Both the position numbers and the translations under genes were made by a program. A stretch of 64,000 bases of DNA, from NCBI RefSeq assembly GCF_000733725.1, contig NZ_JMQM01000001.1, positions 620,001 through 684,000 of the forward strand. Direction: 5' to 3'. This DNA is from Nitratireductor basaltis (lineage in GTDB: Bacteria > Pseudomonadota > Alphaproteobacteria > Rhizobiales > Rhizobiaceae). Shown in pieces: positions 42,265 through 51,242 of this stretch; the stretch's first letter is position 1, and every line of letters begins with the position of its first letter. Below the pieces are notes generated by a model, which was given only the letters and a program-made list of their open reading frames with translations, did no database searches and had not been told where the DNA came from.

Positions 42265-44598
42265 ATGGAGCACGATCACCATCACGCGGCGCCCGACATT
42301 CCGGCGGGGGCGAATACCGCAAAGGACCCGGTCTGCGGGATGACGGTCGCGGTCAAGCCGGACGGGCGTCACGCCGAGTTCCAGGGCGAGACCTTTCATT
42401 TCTGCTCGGAGAAGTGCCAGACGAAGTTCAAGGCGGATCCGTGGTTCTACGCTTCGGGCCGGGCCGCCCGGCAGAAGAAGGCTGCTCCGGCCAACGTCCA
42501 GTACACCTGCCCGATGCATCCGGAGATCGTTCGCGATGCGCCAGGGTCCTGCCCGATCTGCGGCATGGCGCTGGAGCCGATGGTCCCATCGGACGAACCC
42601 AGCGAGGAGTTGACCGACTTCACGCGTCGGATGTGGATTTCGGCGGCGGCGGCGGTGCCGCTCATCATCCTGACGATGGGTGAACTGGTCGCGCTGCCAG
42701 TGCGCGAGTGGATCGGGCATCAGACCGCAAGTTATTTCGAGTTCGTGCTGGCAACGCCGATCATCCTCTGGGCCGCCGTGCCTTTCTTCCGGCGCGGTTG
42801 GGACTCCATTGTGAACCGCAGCCCAAACATGTGGACGCTGATCAGCATCGGCGTGGCGGCGGCCTACCTTTACTCGCTCGTCGCGACGTTCCTGCCGGGG
42901 GTGTTTCCGGAACAGTACCGGATGGGCCACGGCGTCGGTACCTATTTCGAGGCGGCGGTGGTGATCGTCGCGTTGGTCTTCGTGGGCCAGGTGCTGGAAC
43001 TCCGAGCGCGAGAACGCACCGGGGATGCGATTCGCGCGCTTCTGGATCTGGCGCCGAAGACCGCGCGGCGCATTCTGCCGGACGGCACTGAATACGATGC
43101 GCCGCTGGAGAACATCATGGAGGGCGACCGGCTGCGCGTCCGTCCCGGCGACGCGGTCCCGGTCGATGGTGTCGTGATCGAGGGCCGATCATCCCTGGAC
43201 GAGAGCATGCTGACCGGCGAGTCGATGCCAGTGGAGAAGGGGCCGGGCGATACTGTGACCGGGGCCACAATCAACAAGAACGGCTCTCTGGTGATCGAGG
43301 CGGGCAAGGTCGGGTCCGATACCGTGCTGGCGCAGATCGTCGCGATGGTGTCGAACGCGCGGCGCTCGCGCGCGCCGATCCAGGGTCTGGCTGACCGGGT
43401 CTCTGCGGTATTCGTGCCGACCGTGGTCGTCATCGCAATCGTCGCCTTCGTCATCTGGACGATCTTCGGCCCAGAGCCCGCACTCGTCTTCGCCATCGCT
43501 TCGGCTGTTTCGGTGCTGATCATCGCCTGCCCATGCGCCCTGGGGCTGGCGACACCGATCTCCATCACCACGGCGGCGGGACGCGGGGCGCAGGCGGGCG
43601 TGCTGATCAAGGACGCCGAGGCGCTGGAACGCATGGCAGGAGTCGATACGCTCATCGTCGACAAGACCGGCACGCTGACCATGGGCAAGCCGAAGCTGAC
43701 CGATACGGTTGCGCTCGGGGACGTCACCGGGACCGACCTGTTGTCGCTGGCCGCAGCGCTGGAGCGTGGCTCGGAACACCCGCTGGCTGAGGCGATTGTC
43801 GAGGGAGCCGAGGCGCAGGGTGCGCCGCGTCAGGAGGCCACGGACTTCGACGCCGTCACTGGCAAGGGCGTACAGGGCCGGGTCGGTGGGCGCGCGGTGG
43901 CGCTAGGCAACGCGGCGATGATGCGGGAGATGGGGCTCGACACCGCGCAGGCCGAGTCAAAGGCCGACACCCTGCGCGCCGAGGGCAAGACGGCGATGTT
44001 CGTCGCGCTTGACGGCGCGCTCGTCGGCATCGTGGCGGTCGCTGACCCGATCAAGGAGAGTACCGCGCAGGCCATTCGGGAACTTCATGCCCAAGGGCTA
44101 AGGGTGATCATGGCGACGGGCGACAACGAACGCACGGCGCAGGCGGTGGCGGGCAAGCTCGGCATCGACGAGGTGCGCGCAGGCATCTTGCCCGAGGCCA
44201 AGAAGGACCTGATCGACCAGTTGCGCCGCGACGGCCACAAGATCGCCATGGCGGGTGACGGAGTGAACGACGCCCCCGCGCTCGCCGCCGCCGATGTCGG
44301 CATCGCCATGGGCACCGGGGCCGATGTTGCGATGGAAAGCGCAGGCATCACCCTGCTGGGCGGCGACCTGATGGGCATCGCGCGGGCGCGCAAGCTCGCC
44401 CGCGCCACCCTGCGAAACATCAAGCAGAACCTGTTCTTCGCTTTCGCCTACAACGCGCTTGGCGTCCCCATCGCCGCCGGGCTGCTTTACCCTGTCACCG
44501 GACTTCTGCTCTCGCCGATGATCGCGGCGGCGGCGATGAGCCTGTCGTCGGTCTCGGTGATCACCAACGCCCTGCGGCTCAGGCGGGTCGACCTCTGA
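42265..44598 (+). CDS. copA: Cu(I) P1B-type ATPase with YHS and heavy-metal-binding N-termini
   Basis: A 777-aa copper exporter. The N-terminus is His-rich ([11 protein letters not shown]). A YHS domain follows (KDPVCGMTV to [10 protein letters not shown]), then a heavy-metal-binding domain (YTCPMHPEI, then [10 protein letters not shown]), instead of the usual HMA CxxC domain. The transport site CPC is at 422-424 and the phosphorylated Asp at 466 ([11 protein letters not shown]). [11 protein letters not shown] and [11 protein letters not shown] are complete, and the last helices ([27 protein letters not shown]) carry the P1B-1 Cu(I) signature. Confidence 0.93.
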   Translation: MEHDHHHAAPDIPAGANTAKDPVCGMTVAVKPDGRHAEFQGETFHFCSEKCQTKFKADPWFYASGRAARQKKAAPANVQYTCPMHPEIVRDAPGSCPICGMALEPMVPSDEPSEELTDFTRRMWISAAAAVPLIILTMGELVALPVREWIGHQTASYFEFVLATPIILWAAVPFFRRGWDSIVNRSPNMWTLISIGVAAAYLYSLVATFLPGVFPEQYRMGHGVGTYFEAAVVIVALVFVGQVLELRARERTGDAIRALLDLAPKTARRILPDGTEYDAPLENIMEGDRLRVRPGDAVPVDGVVIEGRSSLDESMLTGESMPVEKGPGDTVTGATINKNGSLVIEAGKVGSDTVLAQIVAMVSNARRSRAPIQGLADRVSAVFVPTVVVIAIVAFVIWTIFGPEPALVFAIASAVSVLIIACPCALGLATPISITTAAGRGAQAGVLIKDAEALERMAGVDTLIVDKTGTLTMGKPKLTDTVALGDVTGTDLLSLAAALERGSEHPLAEAIVEGAEAQGAPRQEATDFDAVTGKGVQGRVGGRAVALGNAAMMREMGLDTAQAESKADTLRAEGKTAMFVALDGALVGIVAVADPIKESTAQAIRELHAQGLRVIMATGDNERTAQAVAGKLGIDEVRAGILPEAKKDLIDQLRRDGHKIAMAGDGVNDAPALAAADVGIAMGTGADVAMESAGITLLGGDLMGIARARKLARATLRNIKQNLFFAFAYNALGVPIAAGLLYPVTGLLLSPMIAAAAMSLSSVSVITNALRLRRVDL

Positions 44599-44637
44599 CC
44601 TGCCAGCCCACACATCCAACCTCGAAAGGAACATCAG

Positions 44638-44766
44638 ATGACCCAAGACATGTTTTCCCGCCGCAAGCTCCTGATCGGCACAGCTGCGCTGGCGGCTGTG
44701 TCGCCGCTGAGGGCTCTGGCGCAAGGCGCCCCGGTTGCGGATGCGGGAAGTGGGCGAAATTCTTGA
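44638..44766 (+). pseudogene. Signal-peptide stub of another multicopper oxidase
   Basis: MTQDMFSRRKLLIGTAALAA is a Tat signal of the oxidase type behind a good ribosome-binding site (tcgaaaggaacatcag). The frame ends 42 residues later, just after joining unrelated sulfatase sequence at about 44741. An oxidase gene was therefore cut here by recombination, leaving only its first 35 or so residues. Confidence 0.7.
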
Positions 44767-45371
44767 CGCATTGGAGGCGGCGGGTCGTCTGGAGAACGCC
44801 ATCATCACCTTTACTTCCGACCACGGTGATTGCCTTGGCGATCATGGTCTGAGTCAGAAATGGGCACCCTATGACGAGGTGACACGCGTGCCGCTCATCA
44901 TCAGTGCTCAACAGCGCTTCGATGGTGGACGCAATGTGGATGAGCTTGTGCAGCTGTTTGACCTTGGGCCAACCATCCTCGAATGCGCAGGTGTCGAGCC
45001 CGATGTGTCTTTTGAGGCTGAATCACTAAATTTGGCTCTTGAAGGCAAACCGTTTGAAGGGCGTACACATGTCTATTGCGAGCAGGGCAAGGATGTGAAC
45101 TTCACAGGCGCCGAGTATCTGACAATGGTCCGCTCCAGGTCACACAAGCTTGTGCATTTTGCAGGCAAGGAGTTCGGTCAGCTCTTTGACCTCGACGCTG
45201 ATCCAAAGGAGAGCCGATCCAAAGGAGAAAAGAAACCTCTGGCACGACCCGGCATATGCGGCCGTCAAGCAGGAGCTGAAAGAGCAGATGCTCGAATGGT
45301 ATGTTCAAAGCACACTGCGTACCAAGAATGTGCGCAAGCGGACCGTGGTTCCATTGGTAGAACCCGCATGA
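44741..45371 (+). pseudogene. C-terminal remnant of a sulfatase, frameshifted
   Basis: The sequence reads VGEILDALEAAGRLENAIIT, FTSDHGDCLGDHGLSQK and VPLIISAQQRF, which are the C-terminal half motifs of alkaline-phosphatase-superfamily sulfatases. The N-terminal catalytic cysteine part is absent. A 16-bp tandem duplication (gctgatccaaaggaga then gccgatccaaaggaga) near 45198-45229 shifts the frame; without it the tail continues EKRNLWHDPAYAAVKQELKE to a stop at 45371. It is dead. Confidence 0.85.
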
Positions 45372-46017
45372 GCTAGAGGTGCTACGCGAAGGCATTGGCC
45401 ATGATCCAACACTTCTGGAAAAAGCTCGCAAATGTCTGGAAGCGTCTCTGCCAAGGGCAGGGGCGCTACCACCCGGAGCGGTATTATATGCGTGGAGCAG
45501 GTCCAGCTTGCCGCAGGATGAGCAAAGGTGCAGCTAATGACGACATAAATACGCAGGGCCTCAGTTGAGAACTGGGGGGCTTCTGCGGAAATGATACGTT
45601 CGAAAGATGGAGTGGCAGAAGCAAATGCTTCAAGATATGCAATTCCGTCAGACTACCGGGTTTCGCGTTCACTCCCGTAGTGGATGCGAATGAGTGAATC
45701 AGAGCAGTCGCTAGGTGCGATGTCCGCTCTTGGGCTCAGAAGAAAATTCGTTTGTGTGTCTGAGAAGCGGGCGCGAAGCTGACCCCAATCCCGTCCAATC
45801 GCTACGTCCGCTTTCAGGCGGAGGCAAAGTCTGGCTGAACGTCTGAGATGGGGGCGCAAAGCTGCCGCTCCGGATTCTCATTTGCGGCACCTGTTTGAGG
45901 TTCGGGCAAAGATTGCCCAACCGCGCGGAGAACGGCAGCAATTTTCGCGCCGAATGCGCATCGGCAATATTTGGTGGAACTGTGTTCACCATCTCCCTAT
46001 GCAATCGACAGCTAGTT
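45372..46017. other. Degenerate region, no intact gene
   Basis: A short frame right after the sulfatase tail (LEVLREGIGHDPTLLEKARK, to about 45536) looks like a protein fragment but is not recognised. The rest has only short frames without plausible starts. Confidence 0.4.
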
Positions 46018-46380
46018 CTACTCTCTCAACTTCTCCTGATAATACGCCGACCAGTTCCGCGCTTGCAGCCAAGGCTTCAGCACGACTAACTCACCTGTGT
46101 CTGCCTTCTCTTTCGCATTCAGCAGAATTGGCGTGATGGCATCCAGCGCAGGAGACGCTGCCTGCTCAAAGCGCGCCAGATCGCGCGTGGTCAGGCGGTT
46201 CTTACCTCCGTAGCGAGCGGGAATGTCTGACTTGCGCGAGTGACCCATCAGGCGCTTGAAGTATCTGCCAGGCTGTCAGATGCGCTTTTCGCTCAAGCAG
46301 CCTGTGAAGAGTGGCTGCGAAAAAATCTTCTCGATCTCGCTGTCGTCGACGGAGTCCCTTGCGACGCCGCCTCCCGCCAT
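46018..46380 (-). pseudogene. Decayed second tyrosine integrase
   Basis: On the minus strand one frame reads DSEIEKIFSQPLFTGCLSEK, a conserved stretch before the catalytic domain in many island integrases. It is followed by a stop and then FKRLMGHSRKSDIPARYGGK, the C-terminal box with the nucleophile Tyr. The part with the catalytic Arg and HxxR is deleted between them. The intact integrase has the comparable CGHAPDSVGARYGFK. This shows earlier integration events at the same site. Confidence 0.75.
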
Positions 46381-47056
46381 TTGTGAGAAGCTCCATTGGA
46401 GCGTCCATGGAGAAACTCCCGCTCTGAAATCAATCAGTGCGCAATCTCATGGCTCACAAACGGGCGCAAGGTGGGGGTAGAACACCGCTTACTTTGTAAA
46501 GAGGAGTAGCCCTAACTATTGCGCTCATAAAGCGGACGCGCGTCGTCTCGTGGCGCAGGGCGCGTCTTCGAACGTTTCGCTTGAAGTCAGACATGTCTTC
46601 GCATTTACGCAAACGGCAAAGCACGGGTCCCATGGCAGCAGACTCTGAGAGCAGTTGGTCTCGCCAATCCCGATTAGGTTCGACGCTAGTCCCATTTCCT
46701 CCGGGACATGTATTGAGGACAAGAAGCTACTGCTGGTCTATAAGAGCTCGTGCTTGATTGGGACCACTGGGTCCACTCAGACAAGATCTTTCTTCTTGCT
46801 TATCGTGCTGGGGAGACCGCCGCTATCAGCGACATCACGTCGGAAGCCATTCCCGCGGGGGCGGGTATTTCGATGTAGACGGGCCGCTAGTCGGGTTCCT
46901 CGAAGTTGTAGAGCTGCCTTCTGTAGCGATGGACGAAGATACCCATACGCGTTCAGAGCTTCGCGCCACGCCCGCACCTGGAGGTGCTCCGTAATGGGCA
47001 GCTTCATTACCAAAAAAAACGTTCATGAGCCTTTTTGAATTGGTCCCGCTGTGCGG
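46381..47056. other. Degenerate region between integrase remnant and intact integrase
   Basis: These 676 bp have only short overlapping frames on both strands with no recognisable motif, start or codon pattern. Nothing is annotated here. Confidence 0.4.
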
Positions 47057-48694
47057 TCAGACGCAGCTCTTGAGGAAGCCCCCGAACTCAACGCCACTGG
47101 GAAGTTGCGCTCGCTCAATCTTCGCGATCTCTTCCGGTTGCAGGTATTTGAAACCGTAACGCGCCCCTACGCTGTCGGGCGCATGGCCGCACTGAAGATC
47201 TGCGGTGCGCGCGTCTGTTTCTGTTCTAAGCCATGCCTTCGCATTATGCCGCAACGAATGGAAAACCTCGCGTTGGCGGTTCCGGATGCCTAACTTGCTC
47301 ATCCAGTTTGCCATGCGCTTCTGCGCTGCATCGGCTGGGTCCTTCGCTTTATGGAAATCCGAGAACAGGTACCCCTGTTGTTCTTGAGCCCAGCTGATGA
47401 AGCCGCAGTCGTGGAGCAATCGGTGTAGTGCTACGATCCGCTTTGACGATTTGGTTTTCAGCGGCCGCTTCACGGTCACACCATCCACGTCCATGTCTCT
47501 GCGAAGATCGATAATCAGATGGCCTTCATGCAGGACTAGATCGCTTGCGCGCAGATAGACGATTTCACTTAACCGCATTCCAGTCAGGAGCGCGAGCAGC
47601 GGGACCCAGCGGCGGTGCGGCTCAGATTGACTGGCAGCATCTTTCAGCCACTTGTTTATAGCTGATGAAGAAAGCCCCTCGCGGTCAATGGGGAGTGCAG
47701 CACTTTTCGGCATCGTGACAGTAGCGGCACCTAGATCTGCTACACCCTCTACGGATGCCGTAACCTTCTTCCAGGTAGACTTAACCTCGCTCAAACAGCC
47801 GTTGATTGAGCTGGTCGAGAGACGTTGTATTGCTCTAGCGCCCATACGGTCATTACGATCTGCCACCTCGCGAAGCGACAGGCCTTCGAATTGTTTATAC
47901 TTCCTACGATTAGTAGGAACTCTGCCCATAACTGTGGCATATTCCTGAAGATGGATCGGACGGTAATGGCGCAGAGGATAGTCGCCAACGATATCTAAAA
48001 AGGCCTCGACGGATGAGATGACGCGCTCGGCATACCTATTGCGGTTGCCATCAGCTTCTAGAGCTTCTCGTCTGGCTTCCAGAATCGGCTTAACAGCAAC
48101 GCTGAGCAGCGTCTCTTTGTTGATGTACTCGCCGCTTGTCGGTGCATCTTCAGGCGCATTGGGCGGTGGAACAGTACTTGCCGCTGCTGGTGGCGTTAGC
48201 GTGCTGGCGAGTTTCACGATCCTTTCGTATGTAGAACGTTCTGCTTCCCATACGAGTTTATCCTTCTGTAGTTCGTTCCCGAGTGCTTCCAGTCTTTCCC
48301 TGAAGGCTTTTGTCGCGTTGCGTTCCGCCTGTAGGCTCAGTTCACGCGCGGTCTTGCGGCGGCCTTCGAGTTGAGCCATTTCTTCGGGAGTCATGTCATC
48401 CCACTTTGGTGCTGCGTTAACCATCCGCAAGCCGAGCGAGAACTCCTTCTTTTCGAGCATGCGCATCTCTTCCGCAAGAGCTGTCAAGCTCTTGCTGAGA
48501 GCCTCACCTGTCATGCCTACCTCCTCCATCATGAGGCGAGCTGATCCAGCCAGGATCGTTGCTCGTCGTTGGGCTTCGCGTGCCGAAAGCGGCCCCAGTG
48601 GAATTCTTAGAGGAGACTTTCCTAATTTTTTCACCTGCTGTGCAGGGATTCGCATCTGAAAGACGTAGCCGGACTTCCTGCGCCAAAGATACAT
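47057..48694 (-). CDS. Tyrosine recombinase (island integrase)
   Basis: A 545-aa integrase. The start at 48694 (MYLWRRKSGYVFQMRIPAQQ) gives the usual N-terminal arm-binding domain; the frame further upstream runs into the tRNA and is not used. The catalytic residues are Arg in LLTGMRLSEIVYLR, HSLRH, and GHAPDSVGARYG with the nucleophile Tyr. The long N-terminal half includes a coiled region (about 65-180). It is transcribed away from the tRNA and should catalyse excision and integration between the 19-bp repeats. Confidence 0.93.
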   Translation of the reverse strand: MYLWRRKSGYVFQMRIPAQQVKKLGKSPLRIPLGPLSAREAQRRATILAGSARLMMEEVGMTGEALSKSLTALAEEMRMLEKKEFSLGLRMVNAAPKWDDMTPEEMAQLEGRRKTARELSLQAERNATKAFRERLEALGNELQKDKLVWEAERSTYERIVKLASTLTPPAAASTVPPPNAPEDAPTSGEYINKETLLSVAVKPILEARREALEADGNRNRYAERVISSVEAFLDIVGDYPLRHYRPIHLQEYATVMGRVPTNRRKYKQFEGLSLREVADRNDRMGARAIQRLSTSSINGCLSEVKSTWKKVTASVEGVADLGAATVTMPKSAALPIDREGLSSSAINKWLKDAASQSEPHRRWVPLLALLTGMRLSEIVYLRASDLVLHEGHLIIDLRRDMDVDGVTVKRPLKTKSSKRIVALHRLLHDCGFISWAQEQQGYLFSDFHKAKDPADAAQKRMANWMSKLGIRNRQREVFHSLRHNAKAWLRTETDARTADLQCGHAPDSVGARYGFKYLQPEEIAKIERAQLPSGVEFGGFLKSCV

Positions 48695-48775
48695 GTGACC
48701 CTCGCTGTGTACATTTGAGTGTACGCAAGGAGCCAAAAACGCGCAGACATCGTTCCAAATCAATGACTTAGAAGA

Positions 48776-48794
48776 TGGTGGGCCCGGAGGGACT
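48776..48794. repeat. Right attachment repeat (attR) in the tRNA 3' end
   Basis: tggtgggcccggagggact, identical to 4914-4932. It covers CCA, the discriminator base, the 3' acceptor strand and the first bases of the T stem of the tRNA gene. Confidence 0.88.
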
Positions 48795-48852
48795 CGAACC
48801 CCCAACCAAGCGGTTATGAGCCGCCGGCTCTAACCAATTGAGCTACAGGCCC
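48776..48852 (-). tRNA. tRNA with CAU anticodon, probably tRNA-Ile2 (lysidine type)
   Basis: Read on the minus strand, the 77-nt gene folds into a full cloverleaf: acceptor GGGCCTG / CGGGCCC with discriminator A and encoded CCA, D arm GCTC...GAGC, anticodon stem GGCGG / CCGCT with loop CTCATAA, and T arm GGGGG / CCCTC with loop TTCGAGT. The anticodon is CAT. The acceptor pairs C4-G69 and C5-G68 are those known to be read by the E. coli lysidine synthetase TilS, so tRNA-Ile2 is favoured over elongator Met. It is the integration target of the island. Confidence 0.92.
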
Positions 48853-48961
48853 GGTGCGGGATGGATTAGTGATTTTTTTCTGTCGGCACAAGATGGTTGC
48901 GCCGCAATCATCCCATAATCACAACCTAAATCGAGCTTCTTCATCAACCCAGGAGTTTTCC

Positions 48962-49684
48962 ATGAACCGTTCGCTCATGCCGCTGATGCTCGCTGCCTCG
49001 CTTTTTGCCGTTCCCGGCGCGGTGGCGCAGGAGGCTTCGCTGCCACAGCCGAAGATTTCCGTAACGGGCGAGGGGGAAGCCACGCTCAGCCCCGACATGG
49101 CGCTCATCACGCTGGCGGTCGTTGAGGAGGCTGAGACTGCGCGCGAAGCCATGGATGCCAACAATGCCGCCATGGCGGCGATCATCGCGAAGCTGAAGGA
49201 AGAGGGCATCGAGGCACGCGATCTGCAGACAAGCGGCCTGTCCATCAATCCGCAATATGTCTATCCGAACAACCGCAATGATGAGGAAAAGCCGCGTATC
49301 ACGGGCTATCAGGTGACGAATCAGCTCACCGTTCGCATTCGGGATCTAGCGAAGGTGGGTCAGATCCTCGATCAGTCGGTTACTCTGGGCGTGAACCAGG
49401 GCGGTCAGATCAGCTTCACGAATGAGGACCCGTCGGCGGCCTTGACCGAGGCGCGCAAGCGTGCGGTCGAGGAAGCAATGGCAAAGGCCAAGACACTTGC
49501 CGAAGCCGCAGGTGTCACGCTTGGGAATGTCATCGAGATTTCAGAGCGCATGTCGCAGCCCCAGCCAATGCCGATGGCCGGCAAGATGATCCGGGCAGAG
49601 ATGGCAGCCGATTCGGTGCCGGTGGAAGCGGGTGAGAACAGCTACAGCGTTCAGGTGGAAGTAACCTTCAGCCTCGCCCAATAA
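48962..49684 (+). CDS. SIMPL-domain periplasmic protein (DUF541)
   Basis: A 240-aa protein with a Sec signal ending in AVAQEA. The SIMPL pattern is clear: ISVTGEGEATLSPDMALITL near the N-terminus, LQTSGLSINPQYVY, ITGYQVTNQLTVRIRDL, and a C-terminal beta-strand ending in YSVQVEVTFSLAQ. Members are periplasmic or outer-membrane proteins of uncertain role. The ATG at 48962 gives a proper signal. It is the first host gene right of the island. Confidence 0.9.
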   Translation: MNRSLMPLMLAASLFAVPGAVAQEASLPQPKISVTGEGEATLSPDMALITLAVVEEAETAREAMDANNAAMAAIIAKLKEEGIEARDLQTSGLSINPQYVYPNNRNDEEKPRITGYQVTNQLTVRIRDLAKVGQILDQSVTLGVNQGGQISFTNEDPSAALTEARKRAVEEAMAKAKTLAEAAGVTLGNVIEISERMSQPQPMPMAGKMIRAEMAADSVPVEAGENSYSVQVEVTFSLAQ

Positions 49685-49708
49685 GCAGGCCTGCAGGTTA
49701 CAACAGAA

Positions 49709-49743
49709 AAAAGCCCCGCCGGCGATGCTGGCGGGGCTTTTTT
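49709..49743 (+). terminator. Intrinsic terminator after the SIMPL gene
   Basis: An 8-bp perfect GC stem (gccccgcc / ggcggggc, 9-nt loop) with A-run before and T-run after; strong in both directions. Confidence 0.9.
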
Positions 49744-49790
49744 CCCTTTGGCTGGCAATGGGGCATGCCCGCCTTGGGGAATGGGTGGGA

Positions 49791-50138
49791 TTACCGGATG
49801 ACGGGGCAGTTGTAGCTGCGGGCGAAGACGATGCTGTCCCTGCCGTAGCGGGTACGTCCGGTTACGCGGATGATGTTGCGATTGGCACGGGTGACACGCG
49901 CGCGGCGGAGACCCATGCGCTCGGCCTTGCGAAGCGCGCGGTTGGGCGTACAGGCGTGGCGGCGTGGAGGAGCGGGGCGGTAGTGGCGGCCACGCTCACC
50001 GACATAGACGCCAGCGCGCGAACCATCCGAACCAAAACTGAAATAGATGCCGTCTGCCTGCGCTGCCGTGGGCATTGCGGCAATGCTGCCAAGACCCATG
50101 ACTGCGGTGAGTGCTGCGATCTGAAGCTTGCGGAACAT
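49791..50138 (-). CDS. Small secreted basic protein, hypothetical
   Basis: A 115-aa protein with a signal peptide (ending PTAAQADG) and a basic, Arg/Tyr-rich body (RHYRPAPPRRHACTPNRALR) with two cysteines. Such small secreted proteins are common in Hyphomicrobiales. No family can be named. Confidence 0.7.
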   Translation of the reverse strand: MFRKLQIAALTAVMGLGSIAAMPTAAQADGIYFSFGSDGSRAGVYVGERGRHYRPAPPRRHACTPNRALRKAERMGLRRARVTRANRNIIRVTGRTRYGRDSIVFARSYNCPVIR

Positions 50139-50260
50139 TTGTCTCTCTCCTCAGTGAATTTCTCTTCGCCTTGACGATGAGGAGAGATTGTCCTGCTGTG
50201 CCTGAACGTTTCTGGAACCCGATGTTCATTTGGCGTTCAGGAGCAATTTCGTCGGAATGC

Positions 50261-50650
50261 CTATTCAGCCGGTCGCTCGTAGCGGGTCATGCGGGTGATC
50301 TTTCCGTCATCCACTTCGAACATGATGGCACCCTGCAGGGCGACCGATTGCCCGCGGATCTGCTCGGGCAGATCGGAACTGTCAACATAGTTGCGCGTGA
50401 GAGTGAACTCTGCCGCTGCGCGCACGCCGCTTTCGGAGACGAGGATTTCCAGGTCGGAAACGTGGAACCGGTATTGCCTGCCAGTCTGTCCAAGATACCA
50501 GTGCAGCTTGTCGGCGCCGATGACCCTTTCCTCTCCCGGTAGATCGATCGCAGCATCCTCCGCAACCAGGGTGGTGGCTGCATCCCAGTCAGCAGCATTG
50601 AGCGCGGTCAGGAAACGTTCAACGAGGCTTCGGGTCTCAAGCTGGCTCAT
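50261..50650 (-). CDS. NTF2-like (SnoaL/limonene-epoxide-hydrolase fold) protein
   Basis: A 129-aa protein with the NTF2-like cone-fold pattern: helix [20 protein letters not shown], then a sheet ending in [16 protein letters not shown]. The ligand is unknown. Its start overlaps the stop of the UPF0260 gene by four bases, so the two are co-translated. Confidence 0.82.
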   Translation of the reverse strand: MSQLETRSLVERFLTALNAADWDAATTLVAEDAAIDLPGEERVIGADKLHWYLGQTGRQYRFHVSDLEILVSESGVRAAAEFTLTRNYVDSSDLPEQIRGQSVALQGAIMFEVDDGKITRMTRYERPAE

Positions 50651-51090
50651 GGTTCCTCCTGCAGCATATGATCGAGATAGTCCTCAACTTCATCAAGCTC
50701 CTGCTCCAGCGCGCTGACCTTGCCGCGCACCGAGATGCCCGCTTCATGGACGGTTTCGGCTCTCCCGGAGACAAGCGGGTGCCATGGATAAAGTTCCTTC
50801 CCCTCCGCCACCAGTTTGTAGGCGCAGGTTGAGGGCAGCCATGCAAGCCTGGTGACATTGTCCGGCGTCAACTGGACGCAATCGGGAACGGTCGCCAGCC
50901 GGTTCGCATAATTGGAACAGCGGCAGGTGCCGGCATCAAACAGGCGGCAGGCAACGCTGGTCCAGTGTATCTCGCCGGTGTCCTCGTCTTCCAGCTTGGC
51001 AAGACAGCACTTGCCACAGCCATCACAGAGCGACTCCCACTCCTGCGGTGTCAGTTCGGACAGGGACTTCTTCTTCCAGAAATCTTTCAT
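50647..51090 (-). CDS. UPF0260 / YcgN-family cysteine-cluster protein
   Basis: A 147-aa protein starting [20 protein letters not shown]. It has the YkgJ/YcgN cysteine cluster [19 protein letters not shown], then [17 protein letters not shown] and [11 protein letters not shown]. These proteins probably hold an Fe-S or zinc centre. The ATG at 51090 is preferred over an ATG 13 codons upstream, because the family begins at this position. Confidence 0.9.
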   Translation of the reverse strand: MKDFWKKKSLSELTPQEWESLCDGCGKCCLAKLEDEDTGEIHWTSVACRLFDAGTCRCSNYANRLATVPDCVQLTPDNVTRLAWLPSTCAYKLVAEGKELYPWHPLVSGRAETVHEAGISVRGKVSALEQELDEVEDYLDHMLQEEP

Positions 51091-51242
51091 GGGCCGGGTG
51101 TGGCCTGTGCGGCCTTGCGCGTCAAGCATTCCTGAACAGTCGCTTCAGCTCGGGTTCAGAACGGAACTGCTAGTCGAGGAACCAAGCTTGGACCTCGGAA
51201 CTTTAGAGGTCGAAGGGATAAGACCCTAGAGGAGTCACCAAT

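Larger units (their letters stand above)
4914..48794. mobile_element. Integrative genomic island (~43.9 kb) at a tRNA gene
   Basis: The island is defined by a perfect 19-bp direct repeat (tggtgggcccggagggact) at 4914-4932 and 48776-48794. The right copy is the 3' end, with CCA, of a complete tRNA gene; the left copy is only that fragment. A full tyrosine recombinase gene begins 82 bp inside the right repeat and is transcribed away from the tRNA, the usual arrangement for tRNA-targeted islands. The cargo includes the protease locus, a DNA methyltransferase and copper/zinc resistance genes. No conjugation, replication or phage structural genes are seen, so it looks like an integrative but not self-transmissible element. 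Excision would leave an intact tRNA. Confidence 0.88.

Noticed and set aside
48695-48805. A longer integrase N-terminus reading through the tRNA
   Set aside because: The extra 37 residues come from tRNA sequence; the ATG at 48694 begins the family-like N-terminus.
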